From Juglans regia (taxonomy: Eukaryota > Streptophyta > Magnoliopsida > Fagales > Juglandaceae), in NCBI RefSeq assembly GCF_001411555.2, contig NC_049907.1:36105866-36169865 (forward strand): a DNA stretch of 64,000 nucleotides. The letters run 5' to 3'. The translations under genes were made by a program, and so were the position numbers. The stretch's first letter is position 1. Each line of letters starts with the position of its first letter. The notes under the pieces are model-generated. The model saw only the letters and a program-made list of their open reading frames with translations, was not told the DNA's origin and ran no database searches. Positions 11,537 to 23,410 of this stretch are shown here, one piece after another.

Positions 11537-12240
11537 CCGTCTCGTTTGTTTTTTCTATACTTCTCATCTTATGATTTATATAATCATTATAATTTTTTTA
11601 CAATTTTATACAAAATAAAATAAATAATTTAACTTTTTCAAATTCTAAAATAAAAATAATATTAAAAAATTTATTCTAATAATATTTTATTCAATTTTCA
11701 ACTTTTATCTTAATTCATCTCATATGCGAAAGCAAACAACAGTGATCCCTAGTTTTGCTCTCTCTTTTTGTTCAATTGTTTATTTTATTTTATTTATTTA
11801 TTTATTTTATTTTTTAATAGTTAAGAAAGTAACTATTAGTAAATTTATATTTTTTCTAAAAAAATTTAAAGATATTTAACAAATATTTAAAAGAAAAATG
11901 AAAAAAAATACAATTGCAATGGTGAAAATTTTAAAGGAGCAAAATAAGGAGCAATTCATCACCTTTTTTTTTTTTTCCTACATTATATGAGATTTGGTTG
12001 TGTTTGGTTGGCAAACATATCTCAAATTATCTCAAACTAATTATTGATGAGATTCATTATTTTTTTTAACTTTTTTTAAGCTAAACATATCTCAACTTAG
12101 TTCATATATTCAAATATAAAACTCCACATATTCACATTTAAAATATCTTAACAAGAGTCATAAAATACTAATATTCATAAATCAACTAAATAATCTAACG
12201 TCACCTTAACATCAAAATGCACGTCATTCCGTACGTAGGC
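11537..12240. mobile_element. Two 'ATCTCA'-type MITE remnants
   Basis: Segments at about 11537-11748 and 11995-12210 share the motif set of a MITE family also seen at 33597-33999 and 34430-34643: a 'TTTGGTTG/TTTGTTTTTTC' type start, 'CAACTTTTTC', 'AATAATATTAAAAAAT', 'ATTTTATTCAA' and 'ATCTCA'. Ends are too diverged to fix limits or target duplications. There is no ORF. The stretch between them is T/A low-complexity. Confidence 0.45.
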
Positions 12241-12294
12241 CAAGTTCAGACAAAGTCTGATCGACATGATTAGTGGCTAGTGACGATTCATTAA

Positions 12295-13617
12295 CCAGAA
12301 ATGCTATATACAACCGTGTAGGGGAACCCTCGCGGCATCGTCTCCCACGTGGCAAATAAAAACGGCGTCATTTTATTTTTGCTTCATTTTCCTTCGTTCC
12401 CCCCTTTCCCATTCGATGTGGCTTATGGAAGGAGCCAACGTGCGACCTGGGGCAAAACTCCACCACTCACTGGAGCAAACGAGCCGCGACAGGGCTGGAT
12501 GCGGCGAACGATGATGCTTGTGATGGCGGAGAGAGAGAGAGAGAGAGAGCAATGCGTGAAGGAGAGAGATGGAGAGCAACAATGGGGGAGTTCGGCGTGG
12601 GCTTACCGAGAGGGAAGGAGGTGTGTAGGGGCACTCAGGTGGTGCTGGGCGGCTGAGGTGAATACGCCAGCGAGCTGGACTTCACCTTGTCGAGGTTGGT
12701 AGCACCTAATGAAATCGGGAGCTAGGAGAATGGGGTGCTCTGTTTCGATATGGTGAAAATAGAGCCTTTGGCGTGATGACCAACGGTGGCTCTACTTGTG
12801 GATTTACGGTGGTGGCACCACGAGTGGTTGAGGGGCAGGGTGGGCAGTGAGGTTTGGTGGTTACGGCCAGGCGGCCAAGGGCTGCCGGTTGGACTCAAAA
12901 GAACTAACTTTCGGCGTTGGTGTTTCAACAACAATCGCTTGACGTTGCGATTCTGTGGGGGGGAAAAAGGCAGATGTTCTCTAGTGTAGCGGAGGCTTAC
13001 CATATCGTGGAGGAGCTGTGAAATGTGGGTTGCTGCGGTGCCCTGTGGTGGTGTGGTTTCTCGGGTGCGGTGGTGGCATGAGGTGCCATGAATGCTATGC
13101 ACGTATGTGCATGGAAGGCTCTTGGTGGAGGGTGGCAACGGTGTGGAGGAGCTAGGTCGCGACTTGGTTGCTGGAGCCCTTGAATGTGGGTTGCTGGACT
13201 CCACATAGGGGCAGTGATGACCTTGAGGAGGTATGGCGGCTCCAAGGTAGTTTTCAAGTGGGCGTGGTTTCTATGGTTTTTGGCTTCCAACGATGCAAAG
13301 CCGTGAGACATGGGTCATCGTGGTGGAAGATGATGCTGCGGCAAGGATGGATGGGTCGAGGCGAAGGGGAGAAGGGAAATGGTGGGCAAGGTGACAAATT
13401 ATTTAGATCTGATCCATGAATTTTGGGAGGAGCACGAAGACGAAGAAGAGGAAGAGGAAGAAAGACAGAGTGAAGAAAAAAAGAAGAAGGAAAGATTGAA
13501 GAAATAGAGTACGATCCCTTCTACCTTCGAGCTCGTGGCAAACAACGACGTTCCCATAATGCCACATCTGATATGATGCCGTGGAAGTTCCCCTGCACGG
13601 TTGTATATAGCATTTTT
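12295..13617. mobile_element. MULE-type element with GC-rich cargo and 9-bp target duplication
   Basis: The two ends are inverted repeats of about 40 bases. The left reads AAATGCTATATACAACCGTG then TAGGGGAAC. The right, in reverse complement, reads AAATGCTATATACAACCGTG then CAGGGGAAC. ATTCATTAA lies immediately outside both ends (12286-12294 and 13618-13626), and a 9-bp duplication is the hallmark of Mutator-like elements. The interior is GC-rich, with no transposase domain, so this is a non-autonomous MULE and possibly a Pack-MULE carrying captured sequence. It includes a (GA)n run at 12528-12549. ORFs on both strands mirror each other and no captured gene could be named. The final 2-4 terminal bases differ between ends. 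Confidence 0.75.
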
Positions 13618-13799
13618 ATTCATTAATTAATATATATACATATATCAATTTCATGATGTCATTCCATACGTAGTTGACTCCAATAATCCATCTAATTAAA
13701 TTCCATTTTTGTCATTATAAAATAAACAAAAACTTTATGTATAATAAAAAATATATCAGAATACTTGTATCCTAAACGCACCCTAAGATTCAAGCTGAG

Positions 13800-14870
13800 A
13801 AAATCATTGTCTCCTCTTTGGTAAGACTCTCATCGACTCCAGAGGTGGTGTAGAAAACATGTTTCTTCTGTGAAGTCTGGTTGAGTTCCACGGTGAGGAG
13901 GGGTGAGTGAGTGATGATGGAGGGTATTGAGGACATGTGGAGGCACCTCCGTTTGACGGAGGAGGAGGATTTTTATATAGATTTTCTTGCTGGGAATGGG
14001 GAGGAGGTTTAGAAAAAGGGTGAAAGGAGTCTAATTGGAAAGGTTTGTTCAAAGTGTTTCGTTGGAAATGCCATTATTGCTAACACAATAGTGAGTATAT
14101 GGAGAATATGCAAGCGTGTCATTTTTCAAGAATCGGAGAATAATCTGTTCGTGATTACTTTCGCAACACATATTGACAAGCAAATATTCTTGAAGTAAAA
14201 CCTTGGCTGTTTGACAATGTTTTGTTTTAGATCTCACCATACGACGAGGTTTTGCAACTGGGGAAGATTAAGTTTGAATATGAAGTTTTTTGGCTTTAAA
14301 TTCATAATTTGCCTTTGGGACAGATGATGAAGGAGTGTGGTTGGCTGGTAGAAAGTTGGATGTGGAGGATGATGGGATTGGATGGGGGATCTTTTTGAGA
14401 GTGAAGGTGGAGATGCCTTTGTAGAAGGCCATTGAAAGGAGCAGATTCATTAACTTGCAGGGATTGAGGGTGTGGGTACATTTCAAATACGAAAAGCTAC
14501 CTAAAATCTGCTTTAATTGTGGATGGTTATTGCATGGGGAGAAAGGATACACGTCTGGTAAGGGAGGATTGGTACTGAGGCAAACAAAAACTTACAATTT
14601 GGCTCATGGCTTCATGCAGACGGTAATGCGAAAATGTAGGTCATCTTCATTCATGTCAGATGCAAAATATAGTGATAATGGGGGGTGGAAGAACAAGACT
14701 GAGACTGGAAAGGAGGGAGGCGAGGCAGAGAGATCCATCGACAGTACGGCTCAAGGGTGGTTGGTGAAGAATTCTGATCAGGGGCAAAAATGGAATAATG
14801 GTTGTGATTCAAATGAAGGAAATACTGAGAATCAAGGGATAATTTCAAAGCTTTTGAGAGTGGGATGAGA
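13800..14870 (+). pseudogene. LINE ORF1 remnant (DUF4283-like plus zinc knuckle)
   Basis: In shifting frames the + strand reads 'EDMWRHLRLTEEEEDF' (about 13930), then 'SIWRICKRVIFQE..NNLFVITF' (about 14090), a 'PL.KAIERSRFINLQGLRVWVHFKYEKLPKICFNCG' end, and a Ser/Asn-rich tail. This is the layout of the nucleic-acid-binding ORF1 of plant L1-type LINEs. The zinc knuckle at 14509-14550 is C-F-N-C-x4-H-x4-Y, so the last Cys of the CCHC motif is replaced by Tyr. Several stops and frameshifts make it a pseudogene. The 5' limit of the LINE is not fixed; no target duplication was found. Confidence 0.75.
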
Positions 14871-15289
14871 GTTGTAGAGTTAGAGGGCAAAACAAGTGGT
14901 TTCATTTCAAATGGGGATAGAGAGGAGATCATGGAGAGGATTTCAAAAGGTTCAAAAGTTAACTTCCCAAATAATGAGTTTTCAAAGGAAACGTTAGAGG
15001 ATAGTGGGTGGGAAGGTAGAGATGACATAATGGGTCATGATGGGCTAGGGGAAGGGGATGGGTCCATTGAGGGCCAGGTGCTTCTTAATGGGCCTATTGT
15101 TTTTCTCAGCTAATCGATAGTTGAACCAACGATTAATTTGAAGGAAGTGGAAGCAACATTGGACATTTTACTATCGACATCACCTCAGATTTTAAAGCAG
15201 TAGAAAGGAGGTGGCAGGTGAAAGCGACGAGCTCGTGAAAAATATGTGTCCCCTTCTGATCAATCTTTGAGTTTATCTGGTAAAAATAG

Positions 15290-17083
15290 GTGCTTGGAGG
15301 GTAGTGTTGAGGTGTTTTCATCCACAGAGAGAATTAAGAAGACTCGTAATAAGGAAGTGCAGAGACATGATGATTTGTCTTTGGATTTTGCAGTGGCTGT
15401 TGGTCAGCCCCGCCAAACACTATGAAAATATTAAGGTAGAACTGTCGGGGGCTTGGGAACCCTCGAATAGTTCAAACCTTTGTTGTTTAGTGAAGGAAAA
15501 AATGCCCGATGTGATCTTCTTAATGGAGACTAAGTTGTCAATGTTTGTGCTCAAGCGGTTGCAAGAAGACTTAGGTTTGAAAGGTGTATTGTGGTGGAAG
15601 CTGTGGGGAGAAATGGGGGTTTGATGCTGTCGTGGAAACAATAAAATCAAGTTGAGTTGGTTAACTACTCACGGAGACACATTAATGTGATGGTTAAGGA
15701 TGAGGAGTGCTGCTCTAACTGGCTGTTAAACATGTTTTTATGGCCAACCCGGGGCTAATTTGAGAAGAGAGGCATGGATTTTGTTGGGTTCTTTTAGGCC
15801 AGAAGTGAGGGGATGGTGTGTGATTGGAGACTTCAATGAAGTCTTGAGAAATGATGAGAAAATGGGTGGAAGGCCAAGAAGTGAGAAGCTGATGGGTATG
15901 TTTAGAAGAGTTTTGGAAGATGAGAATTTATTTGATCTGGGATGGAGAGGGGATAAATTCACCTGGTGCAATCGTCATGAGTATGTCTCGTTTACTAATG
16001 AGAGGTTAGATAGAGTTGTGGCAGACTCTTTATGGATAACTATCTATGCTGAGTATATTGTGGAAACATTGATTACATTATACTCAGATCATTAACCTAT
16101 TGTGTTTGATTGTTTGCATGAGAGAAGAACTATTAGAACAAGTCAGTTTCGTTTTAAATATGAGGCCAATTGGATTAAGGAGGAAGGTTGCAATGCTATT
16201 GTCGAAACTGAGTAGCAGAAAGGGGTTGTTAGACATAATTGGCTAGAAAGGGTGCAAGGAAAGTTACAAGGATGTAGAAGGGGCCTTTAGAAATGGAGTA
16301 AAAATTTTGTACAAGAGAGAGCAATTGCAATTAGAGAGAAGACAAAGTTGTTGAGTCAACTCCAAAGGAATGAGGGCCCAGAAAACATGGCAGAACAGGA
16401 AAGGCTACAAAATGATCTTGGTTTTTTGTTGGATCAAGAAAATACCAGATGGAAGCAAAGAGCCAAAAGGCATTGGTTAGAAGGAGGGGATATGAATACT
16501 AAATTTTATTATACTTGTATGAACCAAAGAAGGAAGAAGAACACAATAAAAAGGGCAGTAAATGTTGAGGGGAAGGTTTTGACAGAGAAGGGTGAAATTG
16601 CAGTTGGCTTTTGGAACCATTTCTCAAACGTGTTCAAATCTACTAATCTTTTAGTAAGGTGCATTGATCAGTGCCTTTATGGGGTAGAAGAGAGGATTAC
16701 AGATGACATGAGAGAGATTTTAGACAGAGAATTTTCAATTGACGAAGTAGCAACATCAATTCAGCAGATGTCCCCCTTTAAATCTCCTGGGCCTGATGGT
16801 TTTTGTGCAGGGTTCTATCAAGATCATTAGGAGACAGTGGGAAGTGAAGTTACAAAAGCAGTTGTGGATTTTTTGAAGAATGGGAAGATGCCAAGGGATA
16901 TGAATCATACTCATATTGCTTTGATTCCTAAGGTAAATTCATCCAACCCTATTCATGAATATCGACCCATTAGTTTATGCAATGTTTTCTACAAACTGAT
17001 TTCTAAAGTTATGGACAATCAAATGAAGGGTGCTTTGACTAAGGTTATTTCTTGGAATCAAAGTGGTTTTATACCTGGTAAGG
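15290..17083 (+). pseudogene. LINE ORF2 first part: AP endonuclease and N-terminal reverse transcriptase
   Basis: This encodes the endonuclease/reverse transcriptase of an L1-type non-LTR retrotransposon. An apurinic-endonuclease-like domain begins near 15430 ('NCRGLGNP' in one frame) and continues with 'MPDVIFLMETKLS' (about 15500, carrying the metal-binding Glu) and 'GDFNEVL' (about 15825). 'FTWCNRHE...NERLDRV' follows to 'YSDH' (16093). The RT N-terminus follows: 'RAKRHWLEGGDMNTKFYY' (about 16450), 'FKSPGPDGF' (about 16780), 'IALIPKV' and 'YRPISLCNVFYKLISKV' (about 16960), and 'QSGFIPG' (about 17060). There it is cut by the LTR element at 17084, and the rest resumes at 26947. Internal stops at about 15730, 16095 and 16830 and several frameshifts show it is dead. 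Confidence 0.9.
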
Positions 17084-18526
17084 TGACTCAATCTAAAAAA
17101 GTTTAGAAAATCAATCCCAAGTAATATTAGGGAAGTCCCAAAGTCATTTCCTCAAGGAACGGTTGGCTTAAATCCCAAACTCGACTACTATAAAAAATTA
17201 AAAAAGGTTATATCCTATAACTATTTATAATCACATTCACAATGAAAATTGGTTTTTCCTTCGACATAATCTGAAAATGTTTTTGTTCTTTTTTGGTATG
17301 AAATAGTGAAATAACATCGAGTATATTAAAGAAAATCTAAATGAAAGTATGAAGTTGAACTTAATTCAAGGAAGACAACGAGTTAACAATGAAGAAATTA
17401 TCACTCCAATGCACCTTGGCACCAACGTCACTCTTTTCCGTAAATTGAATGAATTCACTGACGTGCATTGAATGAATTATGGTTATCCTTGCTTAAGAAG
17501 CTAAACCACAATCATCAATGTCATCTAGTCCAACAATTCCAGACAATAAATCGAAAGTTATGATGGCTACGCTCTAAGGGGCATTTTATCAAACACCTCA
17601 TGTGTAAACCATCTAGTTTTCATTCCATCAGATTTTAGAACTACCCAGTAATATTACTCTAATAAGGAATTACAACCAATAATAAGTATAGAAGAATGAA
17701 ACCAACGAATCTTAAAATAAGTCTCAACAGAATCACAATTATAAATCCAACGTAAATGAAGAAGAATATAGAAATTCAAAGCTGTTATATTAGAAATGAT
17801 AAATTGCTTAAGACGCAAGAATGAGTCACAAATCTAGCCAACAGGTCTTTGGATTCAAACCCAAACTATAAAGATGGGAATGGTGTTGAATTCGGGCGTT
17901 TAAGAGTTCGACTGGGAGTAGTCTGCGAACCAAGCAAAGCTGACCCAATTTTTCCCTTCTGATTTCCTTTTCTTTCACTCACCAGGATTCCTTCCAACCA
18001 TTTGGGACACATGGCTTCTTCGTATTTGCTGCCTAGCCTGGATTCGCAACTTCTACTCATGCTTGAGCTCGGGCACTTGATCGATTGATTCCCAATTTTC
18101 TTGAGATTTGTTGGAACTGCATCATGCAGTTTGTTGGAGGAAACTGTTCCATTTTAGGACCTGGAGTGCAGAAGGGATATGGCATTTCATTGAGGAGTGA
18201 TGGGCTGCTATTAGTTGGACTTAGATAGCTGCTTTTGAGCTTGGAGGAAATCTTCTGCCACTTAAAAGTGAAAAAAAAAAAAAAACTGAGTTTCAAGATC
18301 ACAAAAGTGCTAAGCATTTTAAAACCTGTTCAAACTACAACAAAAATGGAAAATTAAGAGAAAATACAGTAGTCTCGTAAGACGCAATATTTAAACATGT
18401 TTTTGCCTCAAGATGCAATTTAGTTCAAGTCGATTTTCCACGGCCTAATTTCATCAATTACTAGTGAGAAAAATGTGATTGACGTGAATTAAAGTGCAAA
18501 ACAATTACAATATTATGGCTCAATCA
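17084..18526 (-). repeat. 3' LTR of the Athila-like element
   Basis: 1443 bases, starting TGACTCAATC and ending GGCTCAATCA on the + strand, matching the right-hand copy (25458-26941) along its length with many substitutions and small indels. A 15-25 base segment near its left end is absent relative to the other copy. By eye divergence is of the order of 10%, so the insertion is not recent. ORFs inside it are not genes. Confidence 0.9.
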
Positions 18527-18536
18527 CACCCCCAAC
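18527..18536 (-). other. Polypurine tract
   Basis: Immediately inside the 3' LTR the minus strand reads GTTGGGGGTG directly before the LTR start TGATTGAGCC. This is the expected position and composition for the plus-strand primer of an LTR retrotransposon. Confidence 0.7.
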
Positions 18537-19691
18537 TAGCATTTTGCTAGTCTTTTAGTAAAATAGTGAAAACGAATTGAACAGAATATTGCAATCAAAT
18601 AATATTTCACACATAAGCACACCAAACATCCAACTTGAATTCTCAATCATAGTGATGTTCCTTCTCACAAATTCAAGTCAATTTAAGCAACTTCAAGGGA
18701 TTACTCGGTATCTTTTCCACATTAGATTAAGCTAGGAAGTTCACAATCCTATACCTTAATTCCCTAATTATTATTATTATTATTATTATTATTTTACACC
18801 ATTGAGCATCTTAAAGATCTTCCACTTAAAAATTGATCATTACTGATCCTCACTACCTTAAACCTAAAGGGTCTAACAGTTTTCATGCTAACTCTGTGTA
18901 AAAGCCGTTCATTCATTTATTTATTGACTTCCCGACTCCCAAAGTTTGGGCAACTATTTCTAGCCATTTACTTAGGAAATTTCACTAAGTTGCATTTACT
19001 TGCCTCTTGCTGTTGTCTCTTTTTTATTTATTTATTATTATTATTTTTTCAATAATACGAATTCGCACAATGGGGAATCGAACTAGGACCGTGCGCCTAA
19101 CCCACACATTCCCAAGTTCGCCCTTACCCTTGAGACAGACCCGTGATAGGCTTCCTTCTTCTCATGTTAATTATTTTTATAGCACAACTCAGTAGTCCTG
19201 CAGTGTACTTCTTTCTATTCTAATCAGGTGGTAAGTAAATGAAAACAACTATGAGATTTAAGGTAAAAGAATAGCTCTCTCCTATAATGCTTTGCCCTTC
19301 ATCCCATGAGAATTAATTCTAGAGTCATTCTCAACATACTTCCAAAACTAGTAATTAGAGAAGTTCTATCACCATCCATGATTCATCAATGTCAAAACTG
19401 AAATCGCATGAAGGAAAGGTTGTCTATCATGCATTCATAAAGTTCAATAACAATCACTATCAAACTATGAATCAACAATTTACTCAGTCAGCCTAATCAC
19501 ATTAAGGCTCTAAGCATGACAACACATGATTGAAAAATGCAATTCCCTCCCACCAACAGAACAATGTAGTGTCCTCAACGCTAACAGAGAAGAACAGCAA
19601 TGTAAAGAGAAACATAAAATGCAAGGAATTAAACAAAGAGAACAAAAAAAATTAAAATAATAATAAAGAGAATCAATAAAAGAAACAACAC
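18537..19691 (-). other. Spacer between integrase and 3' LTR
   Basis: About 1.15 kb with no recognisable ORF. It contains an (ATT)n run at about 18770-18793 and a second ATT-rich run near 19033. In Athila elements this slot may carry an env-like gene; none is visible here in any frame. Confidence 0.6.
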
Positions 19692-20700
19692 TCAAAAGTC
19701 ACAAGGTGTCTGGACAAAAAGAGTTTCATCACCTAGATCATAAATGGAAATAAAAGGCTTAAGGCCTTGACCATTAATAGTGAAAGAGTTACCACTCTTA
19801 GGATTATGAATTTCTATCACCCCATTTGAATGAATTTTAGTTATAACATAGGGACCATTCCAATGAGATTTCAATTTACTAGGAAATATTTGAAAGCGAG
19901 AGTTGTAAAAAAGAACTTCCTGGCCAAGTGTGAAATACTTGGGATGAAATTTTTTATCAAGTAAGATTTTCATGCGTTCCTTCGCCAGCTGAGCGTTGTC
20001 ATAGGCATCTCGACGAGCTTTATCCAATTCAATGATCTGCAATTTTCTCAACCCTGAAGTTTCATCAAGTGACATGTTAACATGTTTTACAGCCCAAAGA
20101 GCTCGATGCTGAATATCAACAGGTAAATGACAAGCTCTACTATAAACTAATCGATAAGGGGACATCCCTATATTAGTTTTAAAAGCTGTCCTATAAGCCC
20201 ACAGAGCATCAAGAAACTTAACTAACCAATATTTCCTATTAAAATTGACACTTTTCTCTAAAATGGTTTTGATTTCTCTATTTTTCAATACAGTTTGCCT
20301 ATTTGTTTGGGGGTGATAGGGGGTGGAAATCCAGTGTGTGATACCATATTTCTTCATGAGTGTAGAAAATGATTTGTTGCAAAAATGAGAACCCCCATCA
20401 CTAATGATAACTTTGGGCATACTAAAGCGAGCAAATAGAGATTGTAAAAATTTTAGGACAACATGATGGTAATTTATTTTGCAAGCGATGGCCTCAACCC
20501 ATTTTGAAACATAGTCTACAGCCAATAAAATATGTGTTTTCAAATAAAACTAGAAAATGTCTCATGAAGTCTATTCCCCAACAGTCAAAGATTTCTAAAG
20601 TAAGAATAATGGAAAGAGGCTTTATGTCTCTTTTACTAATAGATCTCGATTTTTGACAAGATTCACAAGCCTTATAAAAATTGTAAGCATTTTTAAACAT
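19692..20700 (-). pseudogene. Athila-like integrase
   Basis: Retrotransposon integrase, which inserts the element's cDNA. Reading leftwards from 20700 there is 'CESCQKSRSISKRD' (the end of the zinc-binding HHCC region), 'WGIDFMRHF' (first catalytic Asp), then a frame change. A 283-codon frame (20543-19692) follows with '[12 protein letters not shown]', '[12 protein letters not shown]' (second catalytic Asp), '[19 protein letters not shown]' and an '[21 protein letters not shown]' segment. It ends with a chromo-less C-terminal '[21 protein letters not shown]' domain. In the block that normally reads NGQVE the catalytic Glu is lost (QTVLKN). Frameshift and missing Glu mean it is inactive. Confidence 0.88.
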
Positions 20701-21151
20701 GGAAGGCTAGTAAAAGCCGCTTTACAAAATTTTAGCAACTGTTTTCTTTGCTGAAAAATGACCACCACATACACCCATATGACAAAATCTCAACACAGAA
20801 GAAAACTCATCATCATGAGTGCATCTTCGAATCAATTGGTCTGAATAATATTTGAAAAGGTACAGATCATCAAAGTAAAAGTGTCATACCTCAGAGAAAA
20901 ATCGACGCTTATCTTGGATGGACCATTTAGAGGGCATTTGCTCAATCACCAAATAGTTGACTATGTCAGCAAACTATGGAGCTTTTTGAATCGCAAATAG
21001 CTGCTCATTCGAGAAACTATTATCAAGAGGAATGATGATGTTTAAAGCGGAGGATGGTGGCAATCTAGAGAGATGGTCAGCCACCACATTTTCGACTCAT
21101 TTCTTGTCTTTAATGGTATGTTGAACTCTTGAAGTAGTAGAATCCAGAGGA

Positions 21152-21640
21152 TCAAATGCAGTTTTGCATTTTTTTTAGCCAACAAATACTTAAGCATAAA
21201 GTGGTCAATGAAAATAGTAACAGGGAACTAAGAATGTAAGCTCGAAATTTATCAAGTACAAAAACCACTATAAGCAATTCATTTTCAGTAGTAGTGTAAT
21301 TTTTCTGGACATCATTTAAGGTCATACTGGCATAGTAAATCAAAGAGGGCATGTTTTTCACACGCTGACCCAAAACAGCCCCTAAGGCATATTCGCTTGC
21401 ATTAGTCATGATTTCGAAGGGAAGATCCCATTATAGTAAATCACAGAAGCCATGTTATTCACACGCTGACCCAAAACAGCCCCTAAGGCATAGTCGCTTG
21501 CATTAGTCATGATTTCGAAAGGAAGATCCCATTATAGTAAATCACAGAAGACATGTTATTCAGATGTTGACCCAAAACAACCTGTAAGGCAGAGTCGCTT
21601 GCATTAGTCATGATTTCGAAAGGAAGATCTCATTATAGGG
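21152..21640 (-). pseudogene. Athila-like RNase H start with a 101-bp triplication
   Basis: The frame at 21409-21152 reads 'MTNASEYALGAVLGQR', then 'LIYYASMTLNDVQKNYTTTENELLIVVFVLDKFRAY', the RNase H domain that follows the RT of Ty3/gypsy elements. The stretch at the RT/RNase H boundary is repeated three times in tandem with a 101-base period (about 21335-21435, 21436-21536 and 21537-21637). Because 101 is not a multiple of three, the duplication breaks the frame. Farther downstream the frame is lost to stops. Confidence 0.85.
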
Positions 21641-21751
21641 GTTGCATAATGGGGGCAGTGGTAAGCGATTCCTTAAGCGTATCAAAAGCTTTTTAGCACT
21701 CATCAAACCAAACAAATTCAACATGATTTTGTCAAAAAATGCACAAAGGTT

Positions 21752-22707
21752 TTACAATAAATTTGAATCCTGAATAAATCGCCTATAAAAACCAACAAGA
21801 CCAAGAAAAGAACGAATATATTTAACTGTCATAGGGATAGAAAGTTTAGATATTAATTCAATTTTTGCCTTGTCGACTTTTATACCTTCAGAAGAAACAA
21901 TATGACCTAAAATAATGCCATGAATAACTATAAATTGACATTTTTTCCTATTAAGCAAAATATTTTTTTCTTTGCATCTTTGAAAAACACAAGCTAGATT
22001 ATGTAAACAACTAAAAACAGAGAAATTATCTATGAATAGTTCACAAATATCCTCAATTATGTCAGAAAAATACTCATCATGCATAGTTGAAAAGTAGCTG
22101 GAGCATTACACAAACAAAAAGGCACTCTGGTAAAAGTGAAGTGCCAAAAGGAAAGGTGAATGTGGTCTTCTCCTGGTCTTCAAGTGCTACAACAATTTGG
22201 TAATAACTAGAAAATCCATCCAAGAAACAGTAAAATGCATTATCAGTCACACGTTCTAAAATTTGATCAAAAAATAGTAAAGGAAAGTGATATTTCTTAC
22301 TGGTTGAATTAAGTTTTCTATAATCAATACGCATCCTCCAGCCAGTGACCATTCTAACTGGAATCAATTCATTTTTCTCATTTTTTGACAACAGTAAGAC
22401 CAGATTTTTTTGGTATTACTTGAGTTGGACTTACCCACTTACTGTCTGAGATGTGGTAAATGATATCCACTGCGAGCACTTCTTTTTTGAAAACATCGTT
22501 CATAGTCAGGTTGAGCCTACGTTGAGCATCTTGAACTAGTCTAGCATCGTCTTCAAGATGGATTTTGTGGGTACAAACAGTAGGATCAATACCTTTGATG
22601 TCGGCTATTTTCCAACCAATTGCCCCTCGATGCTTTCTTAAGATTTCACTCAACTGGACCTCATCTTTCTGATTTGACTTTGAAGAAATCACCACAGGGA
22701 AAGACAT
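21752..22707 (-). pseudogene. Athila-like reverse transcriptase
   Basis: Two main frames cover the domain: 22707-22378 ('EILRKHRGAIGWKIADIKGI', 'CTHKIHLEDDA', 'WVSPTQVIPKKSG') and 22391-21752. The latter contains 'GWRMRIDYRKLNS', 'FYCFLDGFSSYYQI' (catalytic Asp of motif A) and 'ELFIDNFSVFS' (motif C), then 'YIRSFLGLVGFYRRFI'. Motif C normally reads FMDDFSV in this family; here the second Asp of the pair is Asn, so the active site is broken. A frameshift lies between the two frames near 22085, where 'CMM' is split. Confidence 0.9.
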
Positions 22708-23004
22708 ATTTTAAATCTTTAGGAAGTGGTTTCAATTCCAGTTGGGGAACTTCTTCCACCGAAGATTTAAGTATGTTTGGTGGTGGTAGAGTTTCAAACT
22801 GGGTTTGCCATTTTACACCTGCAAATTATACTTCAAGTGGTAGGGAAGAATATGCAAAACAGTCCAAAACTTCAAGGATATTTTCATCAACATGGTCAGT
22901 TTTTTCATTAAGTAAAAATAAAGATGTCTGAAAAATAAACTCATCATTAGAAAAAAGAAAATTTGAGCAAATAAATTTTGTTGGTGTCAAACCCTCTACA
23001 ACAT

Positions 23005-23410
23005 TCAAATCATATGTGTCATCAAAATGATTCGGCATTTGCAAGCATTGAAAACGTTAAACTCAAGTGCCATGTTCCCAAAAGTAAGTTTCAGAACTCC
23101 ACTTCTATAGTTAATCAAAGCATTTGACGTAGCGAGAAATAGTTTTCCAAGGATGACAAGAGCTTGAGAGTTGTTGACATTCAATTGCTGCATATCCAAG
23201 ATTACAAAGTCAATTGGATAGTAAAATCTGTCAACTTGCACAAGCACATCTTTCACAACTCCCCTCCGTCTCTTGATTGACCTATTGGCTAACTACAACA
23301 TGAGTGTAGTTGCCTTTAACTCTCCTTGCCCAAGTTGCTCATAAAGTGAGTATGGCAACAACTTCACACTGCTGCCCAAATCCAGCAAGCCTTTGGCAAT
23401 TCAGGATTCA
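23005..23410 (-). pseudogene. Athila-like aspartic protease
   Basis: Reading from about 23390 to 23005, the strand gives 'LDLGSSVKLLPYSLYEQLG' (the DLG/SS form of the retropepsin active site), a frame change, then 'VKDVLVQVDRFYYPIDFVILDM'. 'QALVILGKLFLATSNALINYRSG' and 'LKLTFGNMALEFNVF' follow. This is the protease that matures the Gag-Pol polyprotein. A stop and frame break follow the active site region, so it is decayed. Confidence 0.8.

Noticed and set aside
12722..13311. Pro/His/Ser-rich minus-strand ORFs of 104-160 codons
   Set aside because: They lie wholly inside the MULE interior and mirror + strand ORFs; the open frames come from GC-rich composition and no domain is visible.
19070..19150. 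'ggaatcgaactaggaccgtgcg' considered as a tRNA fragment
   Set aside because: No cloverleaf could be drawn and no A-box is present; it is part of the retrotransposon spacer.
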